Counted from the first letter of the stretch, positions 38,668 through 48,671 are shown. The stretch is 64,000 nucleotides of DNA from Candidatus Omnitrophota bacterium (GCA_030691865.1 JAUYDL010000041.1:4926-68925); one strand, 5' to 3'. A program made the numbers and translations. Notes: generated from the sequence alone by a model not told the origin.

Positions 38668-40473
38668 TCAATCCCTTCCTGAATCCACAACCATCTTTCG
38701 GATTTGTTGATTTACCGGATGTGCAAGTAATTCCTCAAGGCTAAGCGGAAGCCGCAGGGACCAGTTTTTCGGGCTAATCGTACCCGGGACATTGATCCGA
38801 TATTGATAGGGATCCCCCTTAAATAAGTCCGCCAAGCCTAAATAATCCCTTATGGAATTAATACAAAATATTGCCCGAGAATCTAAAATAAATTGAATTA
38901 CCTTGGCTAATAGTTCCTCACTAGCGGCCTCCGTCATCGCACCAGAACAACCTAAAATTTTCCAAAGTTTTTCTTTCTCGGCAAAACTATTCTGATAAAA
39001 CTCAATAAAATCCCCTACCTCTTCTCTTCTTTTGCCCAGCTCCAAAAGCAACTTATCTATACAATCAATCTCCTTTTTCCAACGCAGGCGTCCATGGAAA
39101 GAAAGGGTCATATCGAAGAGCTTTAAACTCACCCTGGCAAAATCAATTTTTCGTTCATTGCACTTTCTCATAAATAAACCCTGATCAACTGTACCAGCCT
39201 CATACTGCCACCAGGACTTCCAATTAGTCGTATCATGAGTTGAAAGCATGGCCACTGCAAGCTGCCGATATTCCTGGGGCCCAAGAAAATCATGACGGAT
39301 ATTCCAATCTTTTACCCAACGCTGCACATCATTTCCGCAAATACCAAATTCCAGTAAGGCATCAGTACAGCATTTCGGAATTACACCTAAGTCTTCTGCG
39401 CAAAGCAACATTCTGGTATTCTGTACCAAAACGCTTAAGATCTTATGGCCATGCTCATCCCAAAGCTGCTCATCAAGCGGATCAAAAACTCCGTTTAACC
39501 CCTGATTCTCCTGTGGGTCATTATAAGGTATGCTCCAAATACGAAAAATCCCAACCACATGGTCAATTCGCAAAATATTATAAAACTCCTGCGCGTATTT
39601 TAATTTCTCTTTTATGTAGCGATAATTATCCCTGGCGATCGCCTCCCAATTATAAGTAGGCATTCCCCAACGCTGCCCTAGAGCCGCATACATATCCGGA
39701 GGGGCTCCGGCGGCAAAATCCAGCTTGAAAAATTCTAAATGGCTCCAGACATCCGCGCTATCCCGGGAAACCAGAACCGGTAAATCGCCTTTAATTAAAA
39801 TATTATTGGCGGCGGCATGAGCGCTGGCTTCTTTAAACTGCTTGAAAAGAATCCACTGCAGCCACATCTGAAAAGCTATTTTCTCGATATTATCCTGCTG
39901 GAACTGCCGTAACGCCTCCGGCTGACGGTTTTTAAAACTCTGCTCCCATTCATACCAAGGCTTACCCTGATGGTGATCCTTTAACACTTTAAAAAGAGCA
40001 AAATCAGGCAGCCAATAAGCATTCTTTTGTTGGAATTCTTCAAAATCAAAAGCCTCGGTTAAATCCGCCTCCAGATAAACCTCCCAAAGTAATTGCAGTT
40101 TTTCTGTTTTTAACGCATAGTCAACATAATTAGCATCCGGGAAAGAAGATTTAAATTTTTTGTCGGAAATTTCAGGAAAATCTTTTAAGCAGATATAAAC
40201 CGGCTCCAGAGCAAAAGAGCTCAAAGCATCATAAGGACAAAAAAGCTCTCCGACTTCATTCATCGGTAGAAGCTGAATAATAGAATTGGCGGTTAATTTT
40301 GCCCAATCAATAATCAACTTTAAATCACCCAGATCTCCCACACCATAACTATTATTTGAATGGACAGTAAACAGCGGAATTAATACACCGGCGCGCTTTT
40401 TAAAACCAATATTCTTCCAATTAGTGTTGGATATACTTTTAGAGAGGAGATCTTGAAGGTTAGACTCAGGCAT
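38668..40473 (-). CDS. malQ: 4-alpha-glucanotransferase (amylomaltase, GH77)
   Basis: MalQ, 601 residues, transfers alpha-1,4-glucan segments between maltodextrins, feeding glycogen or starch metabolism in the cytosol. The GH77 catalytic triad is visible: RIDHVVGIFR (nucleophile Asp), LCAEDLGVIP (acid/base Glu) and LSTHDTTNWKSW (stabilising Asp). GVGDLGDLKLIIDWAK near residue 45 is the N-terminal family motif. The enzyme is longer than minimal Thermus-type forms (about 500). It lies between the prepilin peptidase gene and the toxin pair. Confidence 0.94.
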   Translation of the reverse strand: MPESNLQDLLSKSISNTNWKNIGFKKRAGVLIPLFTVHSNNSYGVGDLGDLKLIIDWAKLTANSIIQLLPMNEVGELFCPYDALSSFALEPVYICLKDFPEISDKKFKSSFPDANYVDYALKTEKLQLLWEVYLEADLTEAFDFEEFQQKNAYWLPDFALFKVLKDHHQGKPWYEWEQSFKNRQPEALRQFQQDNIEKIAFQMWLQWILFKQFKEASAHAAANNILIKGDLPVLVSRDSADVWSHLEFFKLDFAAGAPPDMYAALGQRWGMPTYNWEAIARDNYRYIKEKLKYAQEFYNILRIDHVVGIFRIWSIPYNDPQENQGLNGVFDPLDEQLWDEHGHKILSVLVQNTRMLLCAEDLGVIPKCCTDALLEFGICGNDVQRWVKDWNIRHDFLGPQEYRQLAVAMLSTHDTTNWKSWWQYEAGTVDQGLFMRKCNERKIDFARVSLKLFDMTLSFHGRLRWKKEIDCIDKLLLELGKRREEVGDFIEFYQNSFAEKEKLWKILGCSGAMTEAASEELLAKVIQFILDSRAIFCINSIRDYLGLADLFKGDPYQYRINVPGTISPKNWSLRLPLSLEELLAHPVNQQIRKMVVDSGRD

Positions 40474-40481
40474 ATCTTAAA

Positions 40482-41294
40482 TTATCTTAAGGGTAGGATT
40501 AACTGAATTATTCTATTTCCCCAAAATAAAGACACTAGAGCTGCTATGGAGAGAAATGGGCCATAGGGTATAGTATGATCTTTTTTAGTAATTAAGTTTA
40601 TAATCCCAGGCACCATACCTAGAAACGGTGCCAGGAAGAAGGTTAAAATAACCATCTGCCAACCCATAAACGCACCAATCATCGCCAGCAGCTCTACATC
40701 ACCGAACCCCATAGATTCCTTCTCTCCGTTAATCGCCGGTTTCTTAAGTAGTTTAAAATAAACCCAGTTAAAAAGCACTCCGGTGGCATAAATAATCCCC
40801 CCGCCGACAATTATTCCTAATGCGGATTTGGCCATCGGAGAAAAAGTAAATTTTAAGGGACTAAAACTAAAACCGGTCACAGAAACCATGATAAAACCAA
40901 CAATCATGCCTCCTACGCATACCTCTTCGGGAATAACCCGAAGCGGAATATCCACAAAAGTAGCGATCATTAAACACCAAAGCATAACCATATATAAAAA
41001 GAATTCATAATTTAAGCCAAAACGGTTAAAAAGCGCCACCATCAAGAGGGCGGTTAATAGTTCAACCAAAGGATAGCGCAAAGAAATCTTTCCCTGGCAA
41101 AAACGGCACCTGCCTTTAAGTAACAGGAAACTTATAAAAGGAATGTTGTCATAACCCGGTATTCTCTTCTGGCATTTCGGGCAATGCGAGCGCGGCCAAA
41201 CTACGGATTCGCCTTTAGGCATGCGATGGATACAGACGTTTAAAAAACTGCCCACAATAGAACCAAAAATAAAAACAATTATCTTGGCAATCAT
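40482..41294 (-). CDS. Type IV prepilin peptidase (A24)
   Basis: PilD-type leader peptidase and N-methylase, 270 residues, in the inner membrane. The N-terminal zinc-like region has CPKCQKRIPGYDNIP and CRFCQGKIS. The aspartyl protease residues lie in DIPLRVIPEE and GFGDVELLAM. It would mature pilins and pseudopilins encoded elsewhere; none are in this window. The start ATG at 41294 overlaps aroE by four bases. Confidence 0.92.
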   Translation of the reverse strand: MIAKIIVFIFGSIVGSFLNVCIHRMPKGESVVWPRSHCPKCQKRIPGYDNIPFISFLLLKGRCRFCQGKISLRYPLVELLTALLMVALFNRFGLNYEFFLYMVMLWCLMIATFVDIPLRVIPEEVCVGGMIVGFIMVSVTGFSFSPLKFTFSPMAKSALGIIVGGGIIYATGVLFNWVYFKLLKKPAINGEKESMGFGDVELLAMIGAFMGWQMVILTFFLAPFLGMVPGIINLITKKDHTIPYGPFLSIAALVSLFWGNRIIQLILPLR

Positions 41295-42133
41295 TTCCTC
41301 ATCACTCCTTTCAAAAGCGCCCTTTTCATAATATTAACCGGAGCAGTCCTGCCGCTAAAATGTTTAAAAGCAAAAACCCCCTGGTATAAAAGCATCCCCA
41401 GGCCATTGGAAAAATTTAAATTGCGTTCTTTAGCTAAAGAGATTAACTTTGTCTGAAGCGGACTGTAAATAAGATCATAGACAAACAACCCGGCATGCAG
41501 ATCTCCAGGAGCAACCAGGCAGGGATCTGTCTGACGCATCCCAACCGGTGAGGCATTAATCAATAGATCCTTATCCGGTATCTCTAAATCTTCAAAGCGG
41601 CTAGCCACGTCAAATTTAGTTTTTGGAAAACTGGAATTTAATTTCTTAAAGAGGCTCAGGCTTTTAAATTTATCAATATCATAAATGCAAAGCTGAGAAA
41701 TTTTCATCTTAGCCAAAGCAAAACAGACTGCCTTAGCCGCTCCCCCTGCTCCGATTAAGGCTACTTTCTTAGGCTTAAGTTTTAAGTCTTTAAGATGCGC
41801 CATAAACCCCAGGTAATCCGTATTAAAACCTTTTAATTTTCCGCCCTTATCCACGACCACAGTATTAGCTGCGCCAATTTCCTTTACACCCGAAGATTTG
41901 CTGGCAAGAAACCTGATAATTTCTTCTTTGTAAGGATGGGTAACATTGAAACCGCAGATATTTTTCTTCTTTAAATCATGCAAGAAACCCCGCAGCTGAT
42001 CGGGTTTTAACTGGAATAATTCATATTTAGCTTTTATTTTTAGCGCAGAGAATGCAGCATTGTGCATACAAGGAGAAAGGCTATGCTTGATAGGAAAACC
42101 TACTAAACCGTAAAGTTTCGGCTTTAAGGTCAT
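41291..42133 (-). CDS. aroE: Shikimate dehydrogenase
   Basis: AroE, 280 residues, reduces 3-dehydroshikimate with NADPH on the path to chorismate. Motifs: PIKHSLSPCMHNAAF (shikimate binding), NVTHPYKEEI with the catalytic Lys, and LIGAGGAAKAVCFAL (nucleotide binding). It overlaps leuA by four bases (ATGA), so it is part of the branched-chain operon although its pathway is aromatic. Confidence 0.95.
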   Translation of the reverse strand: MTLKPKLYGLVGFPIKHSLSPCMHNAAFSALKIKAKYELFQLKPDQLRGFLHDLKKKNICGFNVTHPYKEEIIRFLASKSSGVKEIGAANTVVVDKGGKLKGFNTDYLGFMAHLKDLKLKPKKVALIGAGGAAKAVCFALAKMKISQLCIYDIDKFKSLSLFKKLNSSFPKTKFDVASRFEDLEIPDKDLLINASPVGMRQTDPCLVAPGDLHAGLFVYDLIYSPLQTKLISLAKERNLNFSNGLGMLLYQGVFAFKHFSGRTAPVNIMKRALLKGVMRK

Positions 42134-43635
42134 TTAGTTTCGAGTTTGTTAACGGCATCAATGTATGCCTTGACCGCCGCTTCCACAATATCCGTGCTTG
42201 AGCCACGGCCGCTTACGATTAAGCCAGAAGCCTTTAACTTAAGGCTCACTTGGCCCAAGGCATCCTTGCCAGAGGTAACTGCTTCCAGACGAAAATCTTC
42301 CAGCTGTGCCTTAAAATTAGTAATTTTATCCAGGGCTTTAAAACAGGCGTCTACCGGGCCATCGCCAGAAGAAACTTCAGATATATTTTTACCGCCTTTA
42401 ATCAATACAACCTGGGCTTTTGGCTTAATCTTGGTGCCGGAATTAATTTCAAAACTATTCAGCTTCCAGATAGGCTTGGCGACGCGGATTTCATCATCGA
42501 CAATTGCTCTTAGATCATCATCAAAAATATCCTTTTTCTTGTCGGATAAATCTTTAAAACGGTCAAAGGCTTTATCAACCTGATCCTTGTTTAAATGGAA
42601 ACCTATTTTTTTTAATCTTTCATTAAAAGCATGCCTGCCGGAATGTTTGCCCAAAACCATTCCCTCTACGAGGAAACCTACATCTTCTCCGCGGATAATT
42701 TCATAAGTAGAACGCTCTTTAAGTACACCATCCTGATGAATGCCAGACTCATGCCTGAAGGCATTACCTCCGACGATAGCTTTATTAGGAGCAACTACAA
42801 AACCGGTGAGCTTGCTTACCAGGCGGCTAGCTTTATAAATATTCTTTTTATTTATACCAGTTTTTAAGCCGGAATATATATCTTTGCGCGTATCTATACT
42901 CATTACGATTTCTTCAAGAGAAGCATTTCCGGCGCGCTCTCCTATGCCATTAATAGTGCATTCTACCTGCCGGGCGCCGTTCTTGATCGCCGACAAAGAA
43001 TTAGCTACCGCCAGGCCTAAATCATTATGACAATGCACAGAGATAACTGCCTTATCAATATTAGGCACGTTTTCCTTAATTGCTCTAACTAGCCGGCCAT
43101 ATTCTTCGGGCTCAGTGTAACCTACCGTATCCGGAATATTAACGGTCGTTGCTCCGGCTTTAATTACCGCTTCAATCACCTGAAAAAGAAAATCTTTCTG
43201 GGTGCGCGTTGCATCCTCCGGAGAGAATTCAATATCAGAACAAAATTTTTTGGCATAGCTTACTGACTCTACAGCCAGCCGAATAATTTCACCTTCAGCT
43301 TTCTTTAACTTATATTGCATATGTATTTTTGATGTCGCCAAAAATACATGGATACGCGGCCTCCTGGCAAGCTTGGTTGCCTCTACCGCAGCATCAATAT
43401 CTTTTTTGATTGCCCGGGCAAGGCCACAGATAACCGGAAGTTTGATGGTTCTAGCTATTGCCTGCACTGCCGCAAAATCACCTTTAGAAGAGATGGGGAA
43501 ACCTGCCTCAATCACATCCACGCCCAGTTTTTCAAGGGAAAAAGCAATCTCCAGCTTCTGCTGCGGATTTAAAGACGCACCCGGGGCCTGCTCCCCATCC
43601 CTTAATGTTGTGTCAAAAATTATTATCTTTTCCAT
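42130..43635 (-). CDS. leuA: 2-isopropylmalate synthase
   Basis: LeuA, 501 residues, condenses acetyl-CoA with 2-oxoisovalerate, the first step of leucine synthesis. DTTLRDGEQAPGA opens the DRE-TIM barrel, SVHCHNDLGLAVANS and NGIGERAGNASLEE supply metal and catalytic residues, and HESGIHQDG is present. The C-terminal 120 residues form the LeuA allosteric domain, implying leucine feedback. The start at 43635 gives MEKIIIFDTT. The isopropylmalate isomerase and dehydrogenase genes are not in the window. The related citramalate synthase cannot be wholly excluded. Confidence 0.94.
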   Translation of the reverse strand: MEKIIIFDTTLRDGEQAPGASLNPQQKLEIAFSLEKLGVDVIEAGFPISSKGDFAAVQAIARTIKLPVICGLARAIKKDIDAAVEATKLARRPRIHVFLATSKIHMQYKLKKAEGEIIRLAVESVSYAKKFCSDIEFSPEDATRTQKDFLFQVIEAVIKAGATTVNIPDTVGYTEPEEYGRLVRAIKENVPNIDKAVISVHCHNDLGLAVANSLSAIKNGARQVECTINGIGERAGNASLEEIVMSIDTRKDIYSGLKTGINKKNIYKASRLVSKLTGFVVAPNKAIVGGNAFRHESGIHQDGVLKERSTYEIIRGEDVGFLVEGMVLGKHSGRHAFNERLKKIGFHLNKDQVDKAFDRFKDLSDKKKDIFDDDLRAIVDDEIRVAKPIWKLNSFEINSGTKIKPKAQVVLIKGGKNISEVSSGDGPVDACFKALDKITNFKAQLEDFRLEAVTSGKDALGQVSLKLKASGLIVSGRGSSTDIVEAAVKAYIDAVNKLETK

Positions 43636-43651
43636 TTTTTTAACCCTACCT

Positions 43652-43771
43652 AAAATAGTAAATTGCGGTTTCAAGCTTACGCGGGTAACGCGGGAGATGC
43701 CTCGAAGCCAAATTTGGCAAGAGGCGCTCCCGCGGCAGGCCCCGCGAAATCTGATCTCAATTTACTATTTT
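43652..43771 (-). repeat. 120-bp compound palindrome filling the ilvC-leuA spacer
   Basis: Outer arms AAATAGTAAATTG (43653-43665) and CAATTTACTATTT (43758-43770) are a perfect 13-bp pair. Inside are GCGGGAG...TCCCGC and GCCTC...GAGGC arms near 43690-43735, giving a long cruciform-capable structure. It starts at the ilvC stop codon and ends about 17 bases before the leuA start. I found no second copy in the window. Confidence 0.75.
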
Positions 43772-44763
43772 TACTTCTTCATCCAGGGCATCATCTCGCG
43801 AAGACTTTTACCCACTTTTTCAATGAGATGATCATCCCCGGCTTTGATTAAACTATCAAAATTCTTGCGTCCGGTTTCATTCTCTTTAATCCACTCTCTG
43901 GCGAATTTTCCGGATTTAATTTCCTTAAGAATCTTTTGCATTTCCTTGCGTGTTTTTTGCGTGATAATTCTGGGCCCGCGGGTTAGGTCACCGTAACAGG
44001 CAGTATTAGAAACCCCCCGGCGCATTCCCGAGATACCGCGCTCCTGAATAAGATCAGTAATCAATTTTAACTCATGCAAAACCTCAAAATAAGCAATCTC
44101 CGGCTGATAACCGGCGTCAATCAAAGTATCAAAACCAGCCTTAATCAATTCACTTACTCCGCCGCAAAGCACTGCCTGTTCGCCAAAGAGATCAGTTTCC
44201 GTTTCCTCATCAAAGGTAGTTTCGATTACCCCGGCGGTGGTAGCTTTAAGCCCCTTGGCATAAGCTAAGGCTAAATCTTTAGCCTGGCCGCTGGCATCCT
44301 GGTAAATAGCAATTAATGCGGGCACGCCCTTGCCTTCTTCATACATCTTTCTCACTAATGCGCCCGGGCCCTTTGGAGCAACCATAAACACATCTACATT
44401 TTTCGGAGGCTTAATCTGTTTAAAACGAATATTAAACCCATGCGAAAAACAAAGCGCTTTACCTTTCTTTAAATTCGGCTTAATCGACTCCTGATAAACC
44501 TTAGACTGCACATGATCCTGAGTAAGAATCTGAATGATGTCCGCCGACTTGGCTGCCTGGTCTGCGCTTACGGGAACAAAACCGTCCTTTTTGGCCTGTT
44601 CGAAATTAGCCGTCCCCTCCATCTCTGAAACCACTACCCTTATTCCTGAATCACGCAGGCATAATGACTGGCCACGGCCTTGGATACCATAACCAATAAT
44701 TGCCACCGTCTTATCCTTTAATAAATTTAAATCCGCATCGCAATCATAATAAATCTTAGCCAT
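43771..44763 (-). CDS. ilvC: Ketol-acid reductoisomerase (class I)
   Basis: IlvC, 330 residues, class I (short) form. The nucleotide-binding GYGIQGRGQSLCLRDSG, MVAPKGPGALVRKMYEEGKG and the C-terminal ETETDLFGEQAVLCGG helix with metal ligands are present. It converts acetolactate to dihydroxyisovalerate. The gene follows ilvN closely in the order B-N-C, typical of BCAA operons. Confidence 0.96.
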   Translation of the reverse strand: MAKIYYDCDADLNLLKDKTVAIIGYGIQGRGQSLCLRDSGIRVVVSEMEGTANFEQAKKDGFVPVSADQAAKSADIIQILTQDHVQSKVYQESIKPNLKKGKALCFSHGFNIRFKQIKPPKNVDVFMVAPKGPGALVRKMYEEGKGVPALIAIYQDASGQAKDLALAYAKGLKATTAGVIETTFDEETETDLFGEQAVLCGGVSELIKAGFDTLIDAGYQPEIAYFEVLHELKLITDLIQERGISGMRRGVSNTACYGDLTRGPRIITQKTRKEMQKILKEIKSGKFAREWIKENETGRKNFDSLIKAGDDHLIEKVGKSLREMMPWMKK

Positions 44764-44777
44764 TGCTAAACCTCCCT

Positions 44778-45254
44778 TTAATTACTGATTGCCAGTTTTC
44801 CTGTTCTCACTAACTCTTTAATCCCGAATTTATTCAATTCTTCCAAAAGCTCATTGATCTGATGCTGATCACCCACCGCCTCAATAATTGCAGTATCCGC
44901 CTTGTGATGAATAATCTTGCCCACAAATTTATTAAAAATTGCCTCAAGGCGAGGCTTATCTTTTGCCAGGAAATTTATTTTTGCCAAAACCAGTTCGCGG
45001 TCAAGATGATCTTTCTTGGTAAAATCCGTAACCGTAATCACATCGATTAATTTATTCAACTGCTTGTTAATTTGCTCCATGACCTTTTCGTCTTTGGCTT
45101 CCACCACAATGGTCATATAGGATATCGCCGGGTCAAAGGTTTCAGAAACTGCCAAGGAGGCAATATTATAACCCCGCGCGCTAAATAGCCCGGCCACCCG
45201 CGCTAAAACTCCGAATTTATTCTCCACTAATACTGCTATCGTATGCCGCATCAT
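44778..45254 (-). CDS. ilvN: Acetolactate synthase, small (regulatory) subunit
   Basis: IlvN/IlvH, 158 residues. The N-terminal ACT domain has VENKFGVLARVAGLFSARGY, and the second half matches the regulatory-subunit C-terminal domain. It binds valine and activates the catalytic subunit encoded just upstream. Two adjacent Met codons open the frame, overlapping the ilvB stop codon. Confidence 0.95.
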   Translation of the reverse strand: MMRHTIAVLVENKFGVLARVAGLFSARGYNIASLAVSETFDPAISYMTIVVEAKDEKVMEQINKQLNKLIDVITVTDFTKKDHLDRELVLAKINFLAKDKPRLEAIFNKFVGKIIHHKADTAIIEAVGDQHQINELLEELNKFGIKELVRTGKLAISN

Positions 45255-46918
45255 GCCAACCCTTCAATCATCTTGTTAATCGCCTGGCCCGCCGGAACCA
45301 TCGGATAAACATTTTCTTCCGGTTCAATACGAAAATCTATAAAAACTGTATTCTGGGTCTGGATTGCTTTTTGCAGCGCAGCGCGCACTTCGGATTTCTT
45401 AGTTACCAGCATCCCAACCGCCCCATAACTTTGAGCCAGTAAAACATAATCCGGGCTGGTAATCGGCGTATAAGAATAGCGTTTCTTATAAAATAACTCC
45501 TGCCACTGCCTAACCATACCTAAGAAACCATTGTTAAATATCAACACCTTCACGTTGATTTTATTGGCCACACAAGTAGCCAGCTCCTGAATATTCATCT
45601 GAATCGAACCATCTCCGGCAATATTAAAAACTTCTTTTTCAGGACACCCCAGTTTTGCTCCCATGGCCGCCGGGAATCCAAACCCCATGGTGCCCAACCC
45701 GCCGCTAGATATAAATGTGCGCGGGGTTAAATACTGATACCATTGGCATGCCCACATCTGGTTCTGGCCTACCTCAGTACAAATTATGGCGTCACCTTTA
45801 GTTAGCTCCCAGAGTTGCTGGAGTATATACTGGGGCTTAAGCATCGCGCTATCATCTTTATAAGTTAACGGATGCTTTTTCTTCCAATCCTCTACCGTCA
45901 CAAGCCACTGCGCAGTATCCGGAAGCTTCTTAATTTCAGTAATGAGTTGTTTGAGAATATTTTTGGCATCTCCCACTATCGGGACATCTGCCCGGATATT
46001 CTTACTAATCGATGAAGGATCAATATCAATATGAATAACTTTTGCCCCGGGGGCAAAATCGTCCAGCCTTCCGGTTACCCGGTCATCAAAACGCGCTCCC
46101 ACGGCAATAATTAAATCTGATTGCATGACCGCGTGATTGGCGTAAGCCGTGCCATGCATTCCCAACATACCTAAAAATAACTTATGCCTGCCAGAAAAAC
46201 CACCCAACCCCATAAAAGTAGTGGTTACCGGAGCTTGAATCTTTTCCGCTAATTCTTTTAATTCCAGATGCGCGCCGGAAGTAATCACTCCGCCGCCAGC
46301 ATAGATAATCGGTTTCTTGGCGCCAGAGATTAATTTTGCCGCTTTCTTAATCTGCCCGGGATGACCGAAATAAGTCGGCTGATAACTGCGTATAGTTATC
46401 TTTTCCGGCCAGATAAATTCTGTATCTGCCCGCTGCACATCCAAAGGAATGTCAACTAGCACTGGGCCGGGACGTCCGCTGGAAGCGATATAGAAGGCCT
46501 CCGCGATAGTGCGCGCCAGATCTTTTACATCTTTAACTAAGAAATTATGTTTGGTTACCGGACGGGTAATCCCTGTAACATCAGCTTCCTGGAAAGCATC
46601 ATTACCGATAAGCTGCGTGCCGACCTGGCCGGTAATCGCCACCATCGGAATGGAATCCATATAAGCAGTAGCAATTCCGGTGACCAGATTCGTTGCTCCC
46701 GGACCGCTGGTTGCCAGGCAAACCCCCACCTTACCGGTGGCGCGGGAGAATCCATCAGCAGCATGAGCTGCACCCTGCTCATGACGCGTTAAAATAAATT
46801 TAATATCAAAATCATAAAGCTGATCAAAAATAGGCAGGACCTGGCCTCCGGGATAACCAAAGATTACCTCGATACCTTCGCGTTTTAAAGACTCTAATAA
46901 TATCCTGGCACCGATCAT
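45251..46918 (-). CDS. ilvB: Acetolactate synthase, large (catalytic) subunit
   Basis: IlvB, 555 residues, a ThDP- and FAD-dependent enzyme condensing two pyruvates (or pyruvate and 2-oxobutyrate). The catalytic Glu is in TRHEQGAAHAADG, and the ThDP motif is GDGSIQMNIQELATC through NNGFLGMVRQWQ. It lies two bases from ilvD and overlaps ilvN by four bases, so expression is probably coupled. I see no attenuator-type leader peptide ahead of the operon. Confidence 0.96.
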   Translation of the reverse strand: MIGARILLESLKREGIEVIFGYPGGQVLPIFDQLYDFDIKFILTRHEQGAAHAADGFSRATGKVGVCLATSGPGATNLVTGIATAYMDSIPMVAITGQVGTQLIGNDAFQEADVTGITRPVTKHNFLVKDVKDLARTIAEAFYIASSGRPGPVLVDIPLDVQRADTEFIWPEKITIRSYQPTYFGHPGQIKKAAKLISGAKKPIIYAGGGVITSGAHLELKELAEKIQAPVTTTFMGLGGFSGRHKLFLGMLGMHGTAYANHAVMQSDLIIAVGARFDDRVTGRLDDFAPGAKVIHIDIDPSSISKNIRADVPIVGDAKNILKQLITEIKKLPDTAQWLVTVEDWKKKHPLTYKDDSAMLKPQYILQQLWELTKGDAIICTEVGQNQMWACQWYQYLTPRTFISSGGLGTMGFGFPAAMGAKLGCPEKEVFNIAGDGSIQMNIQELATCVANKINVKVLIFNNGFLGMVRQWQELFYKKRYSYTPITSPDYVLLAQSYGAVGMLVTKKSEVRAALQKAIQTQNTVFIDFRIEPEENVYPMVPAGQAINKMIEGLA

Positions 46919-46919
46919 T

Positions 46920-48572
46920 TTAGCTTAATATTGCTCCCTTATCTGCTGAACTCACTAATCTAGAATAACGGGATAAATACCCGGTTTTAATTTTGGGCTC
47001 CACACTTTTCCAATGCTTAAATCTTTTTTCTATTTCAACCTTACTTAATTTAACTTCCAGCTTACGATTTGGGATATCAATATTTATTGTATCACCATCT
47101 TTAATAATTGCAATTGTCCCGCCTGCTGAAGCTTCCGGAGAAATATGACCGATACAGGGGCCTTTAGTCCCCCCTGAAAAACGACCATCGGTAATTAAAG
47201 CCACTGAATCCTCCAGGCCCAAACCCACAATGGCCGCGGTTGGCGCCAGCATCTCACGCATTCCCGGCCCGCCTGAGGGGCCCTCATAACGGATAACAAT
47301 ACAATCACCTTTTTTTATTTTATTGCTCATAATCGCCTGCATGGCTTGCTCTTCACGATTAAATACCCGGGCACGGCCAACAAACTGCATCATCTTGGCG
47401 CTGACCCCAGACTGCTTGACCACTGCTCCATTGGGCGCAAGGTTGCCGTATAGAACCGCGATCCCACCCTGCTTATGATACGCTCGGTTTAACGGACGGA
47501 TCACCTCGGAATCAAAAATAGTGGCACTATCCGCAATCTGGAACGTTTTCTGGCCGCTGGCATTTAAAGTATTATTTAATTTAGATTTTAATCTCTTTAA
47601 TACTGCCGGAATACCTCCGGCATATTCAAGATCTTCCATAAAATACTCGCCGGCCGGCTCAATAGCCGTAATATGCGGCACAGTCTTACTTATTCTGTCA
47701 AAAGTCTTTAAATCCAAATCTATACCTGCCTCATGAGCAATACTCATCAAATGCAGAACCGTATTGCTTGAGCCGCCTAATGCCATATCTACTACGATGG
47801 CATTCTCTAGAGATTTCGCCGTGATAATATCGCGCGGTTTAATATTCTGCTTGACCAACTTCACAATCTGCTCTCCACTGGCTTGGGCGATCCGGCGTTT
47901 TTTGGCAGAACCCGCTAGCGCCGTGCCACAACCAGGAATAGACATGCCCATGGTTTCGGTAAGACAAGCCATAGTATTAGCAGTATATAACCCCTGGCAT
48001 GATCCTTGCCCCGGACAAGCCTCCATCTCTAAGCAGGATAATTCCTGCAGGGAAATATCACCTTTTTTTGCCCGAGCCATACCTTCGAATGTATCATGCA
48101 CAAAAGCTAGTTTTCTTTTATTAAAACGCCCCGAGAGCATTGGCCCGGCCGTAACCATGATCGCCGGGATATTTAAACGCGCTACCCCCATCAGCATGCC
48201 CGGAGTAATTTTATCACAATTAGTCAGGCAGATAATTCCGTCTAATTGATGCGCGTTAGCTACTGTTTCAATAATATCAGCCACAATCTCACGCAGAGCC
48301 AAAGGATAACACATTCCCAAATGACCCATGGCTATTCCGTCACAAATACCCGGCACGCCGAATAAAAACGGCACCGCTCCTGCGTAACAGATCCCCCGCT
48401 CAATAAATCTCTCCAAGTCACGCATCCCGATATGTCCGGGAATAAGATCAGTAAATGATGTGGCCACGCCGATAAACGGCCGTCCTAAATCTTTTTTAGA
48501 CAGGCCAGCGGCATATAAAAGCGCCCGATGCGGCACCCTATCCAAACCCTTTTTTATGGTATCTGAACGCAT
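46920..48572 (-). CDS. ilvD: Dihydroxy-acid dehydratase
   Basis: IlvD, 550 residues, an Fe-S enzyme converting dihydroxy acids to 2-oxo acids for valine, leucine and isoleucine. LTNCDKITPGMLMG and EACPGQGSCQGLYTANTM hold cluster cysteines, and DGRFSGGTKGPCIGHISPEA is the second IlvD signature. It is the first gene of the BCAA group; the 99-base spacer upstream is largely a GGGAC repeat. No promoter with good consensus was seen there, so it may be transcribed with the upstream aldolase. Confidence 0.96.
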   Translation of the reverse strand: MRSDTIKKGLDRVPHRALLYAAGLSKKDLGRPFIGVATSFTDLIPGHIGMRDLERFIERGICYAGAVPFLFGVPGICDGIAMGHLGMCYPLALREIVADIIETVANAHQLDGIICLTNCDKITPGMLMGVARLNIPAIMVTAGPMLSGRFNKRKLAFVHDTFEGMARAKKGDISLQELSCLEMEACPGQGSCQGLYTANTMACLTETMGMSIPGCGTALAGSAKKRRIAQASGEQIVKLVKQNIKPRDIITAKSLENAIVVDMALGGSSNTVLHLMSIAHEAGIDLDLKTFDRISKTVPHITAIEPAGEYFMEDLEYAGGIPAVLKRLKSKLNNTLNASGQKTFQIADSATIFDSEVIRPLNRAYHKQGGIAVLYGNLAPNGAVVKQSGVSAKMMQFVGRARVFNREEQAMQAIMSNKIKKGDCIVIRYEGPSGGPGMREMLAPTAAIVGLGLEDSVALITDGRFSGGTKGPCIGHISPEASAGGTIAIIKDGDTINIDIPNRKLEVKLSKVEIEKRFKHWKSVEPKIKTGYLSRYSRLVSSADKGAILS

Positions 48573-48586
48573 ATTCTCTCCTCGCT

Positions 48587-48661
48587 AGGGACGGTTCTGG
48601 AAACAAAGGAAAAGTGTCCCTTTTTAGGGGACAGTTCTGCTTTAAGTTGAGAACCGTCCCT
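48587..48661. repeat. GGGAC hairpin repeat upstream of ilvD
   Basis: Perfect 12-bp outer arms AGGGACGGTTCT (48587-48598) and AGAACCGTCCCT (48650-48661), with further GTGTCCC and GGGGACAG units inside. It occupies nearly the whole spacer between the aldolase stop and the ilvD start, and shares its arms with 11766-11823. Confidence 0.8.
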
Positions 48662-48671
48662 GATTCTAATT

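Noticed and set aside
42146..42583. 145-codon plus-strand open frame inside leuA
   Set aside because: It is the complement of a well-supported LeuA coding region; its Ser/Leu/Pro-rich composition is typical of a shadow frame.
48573..48671. Attenuator or T-box leader before the BCAA genes
   Set aside because: No leader peptide rich in Leu, Val or Ile and no T-box sequence is visible. The structure there is a GGGAC repeat.
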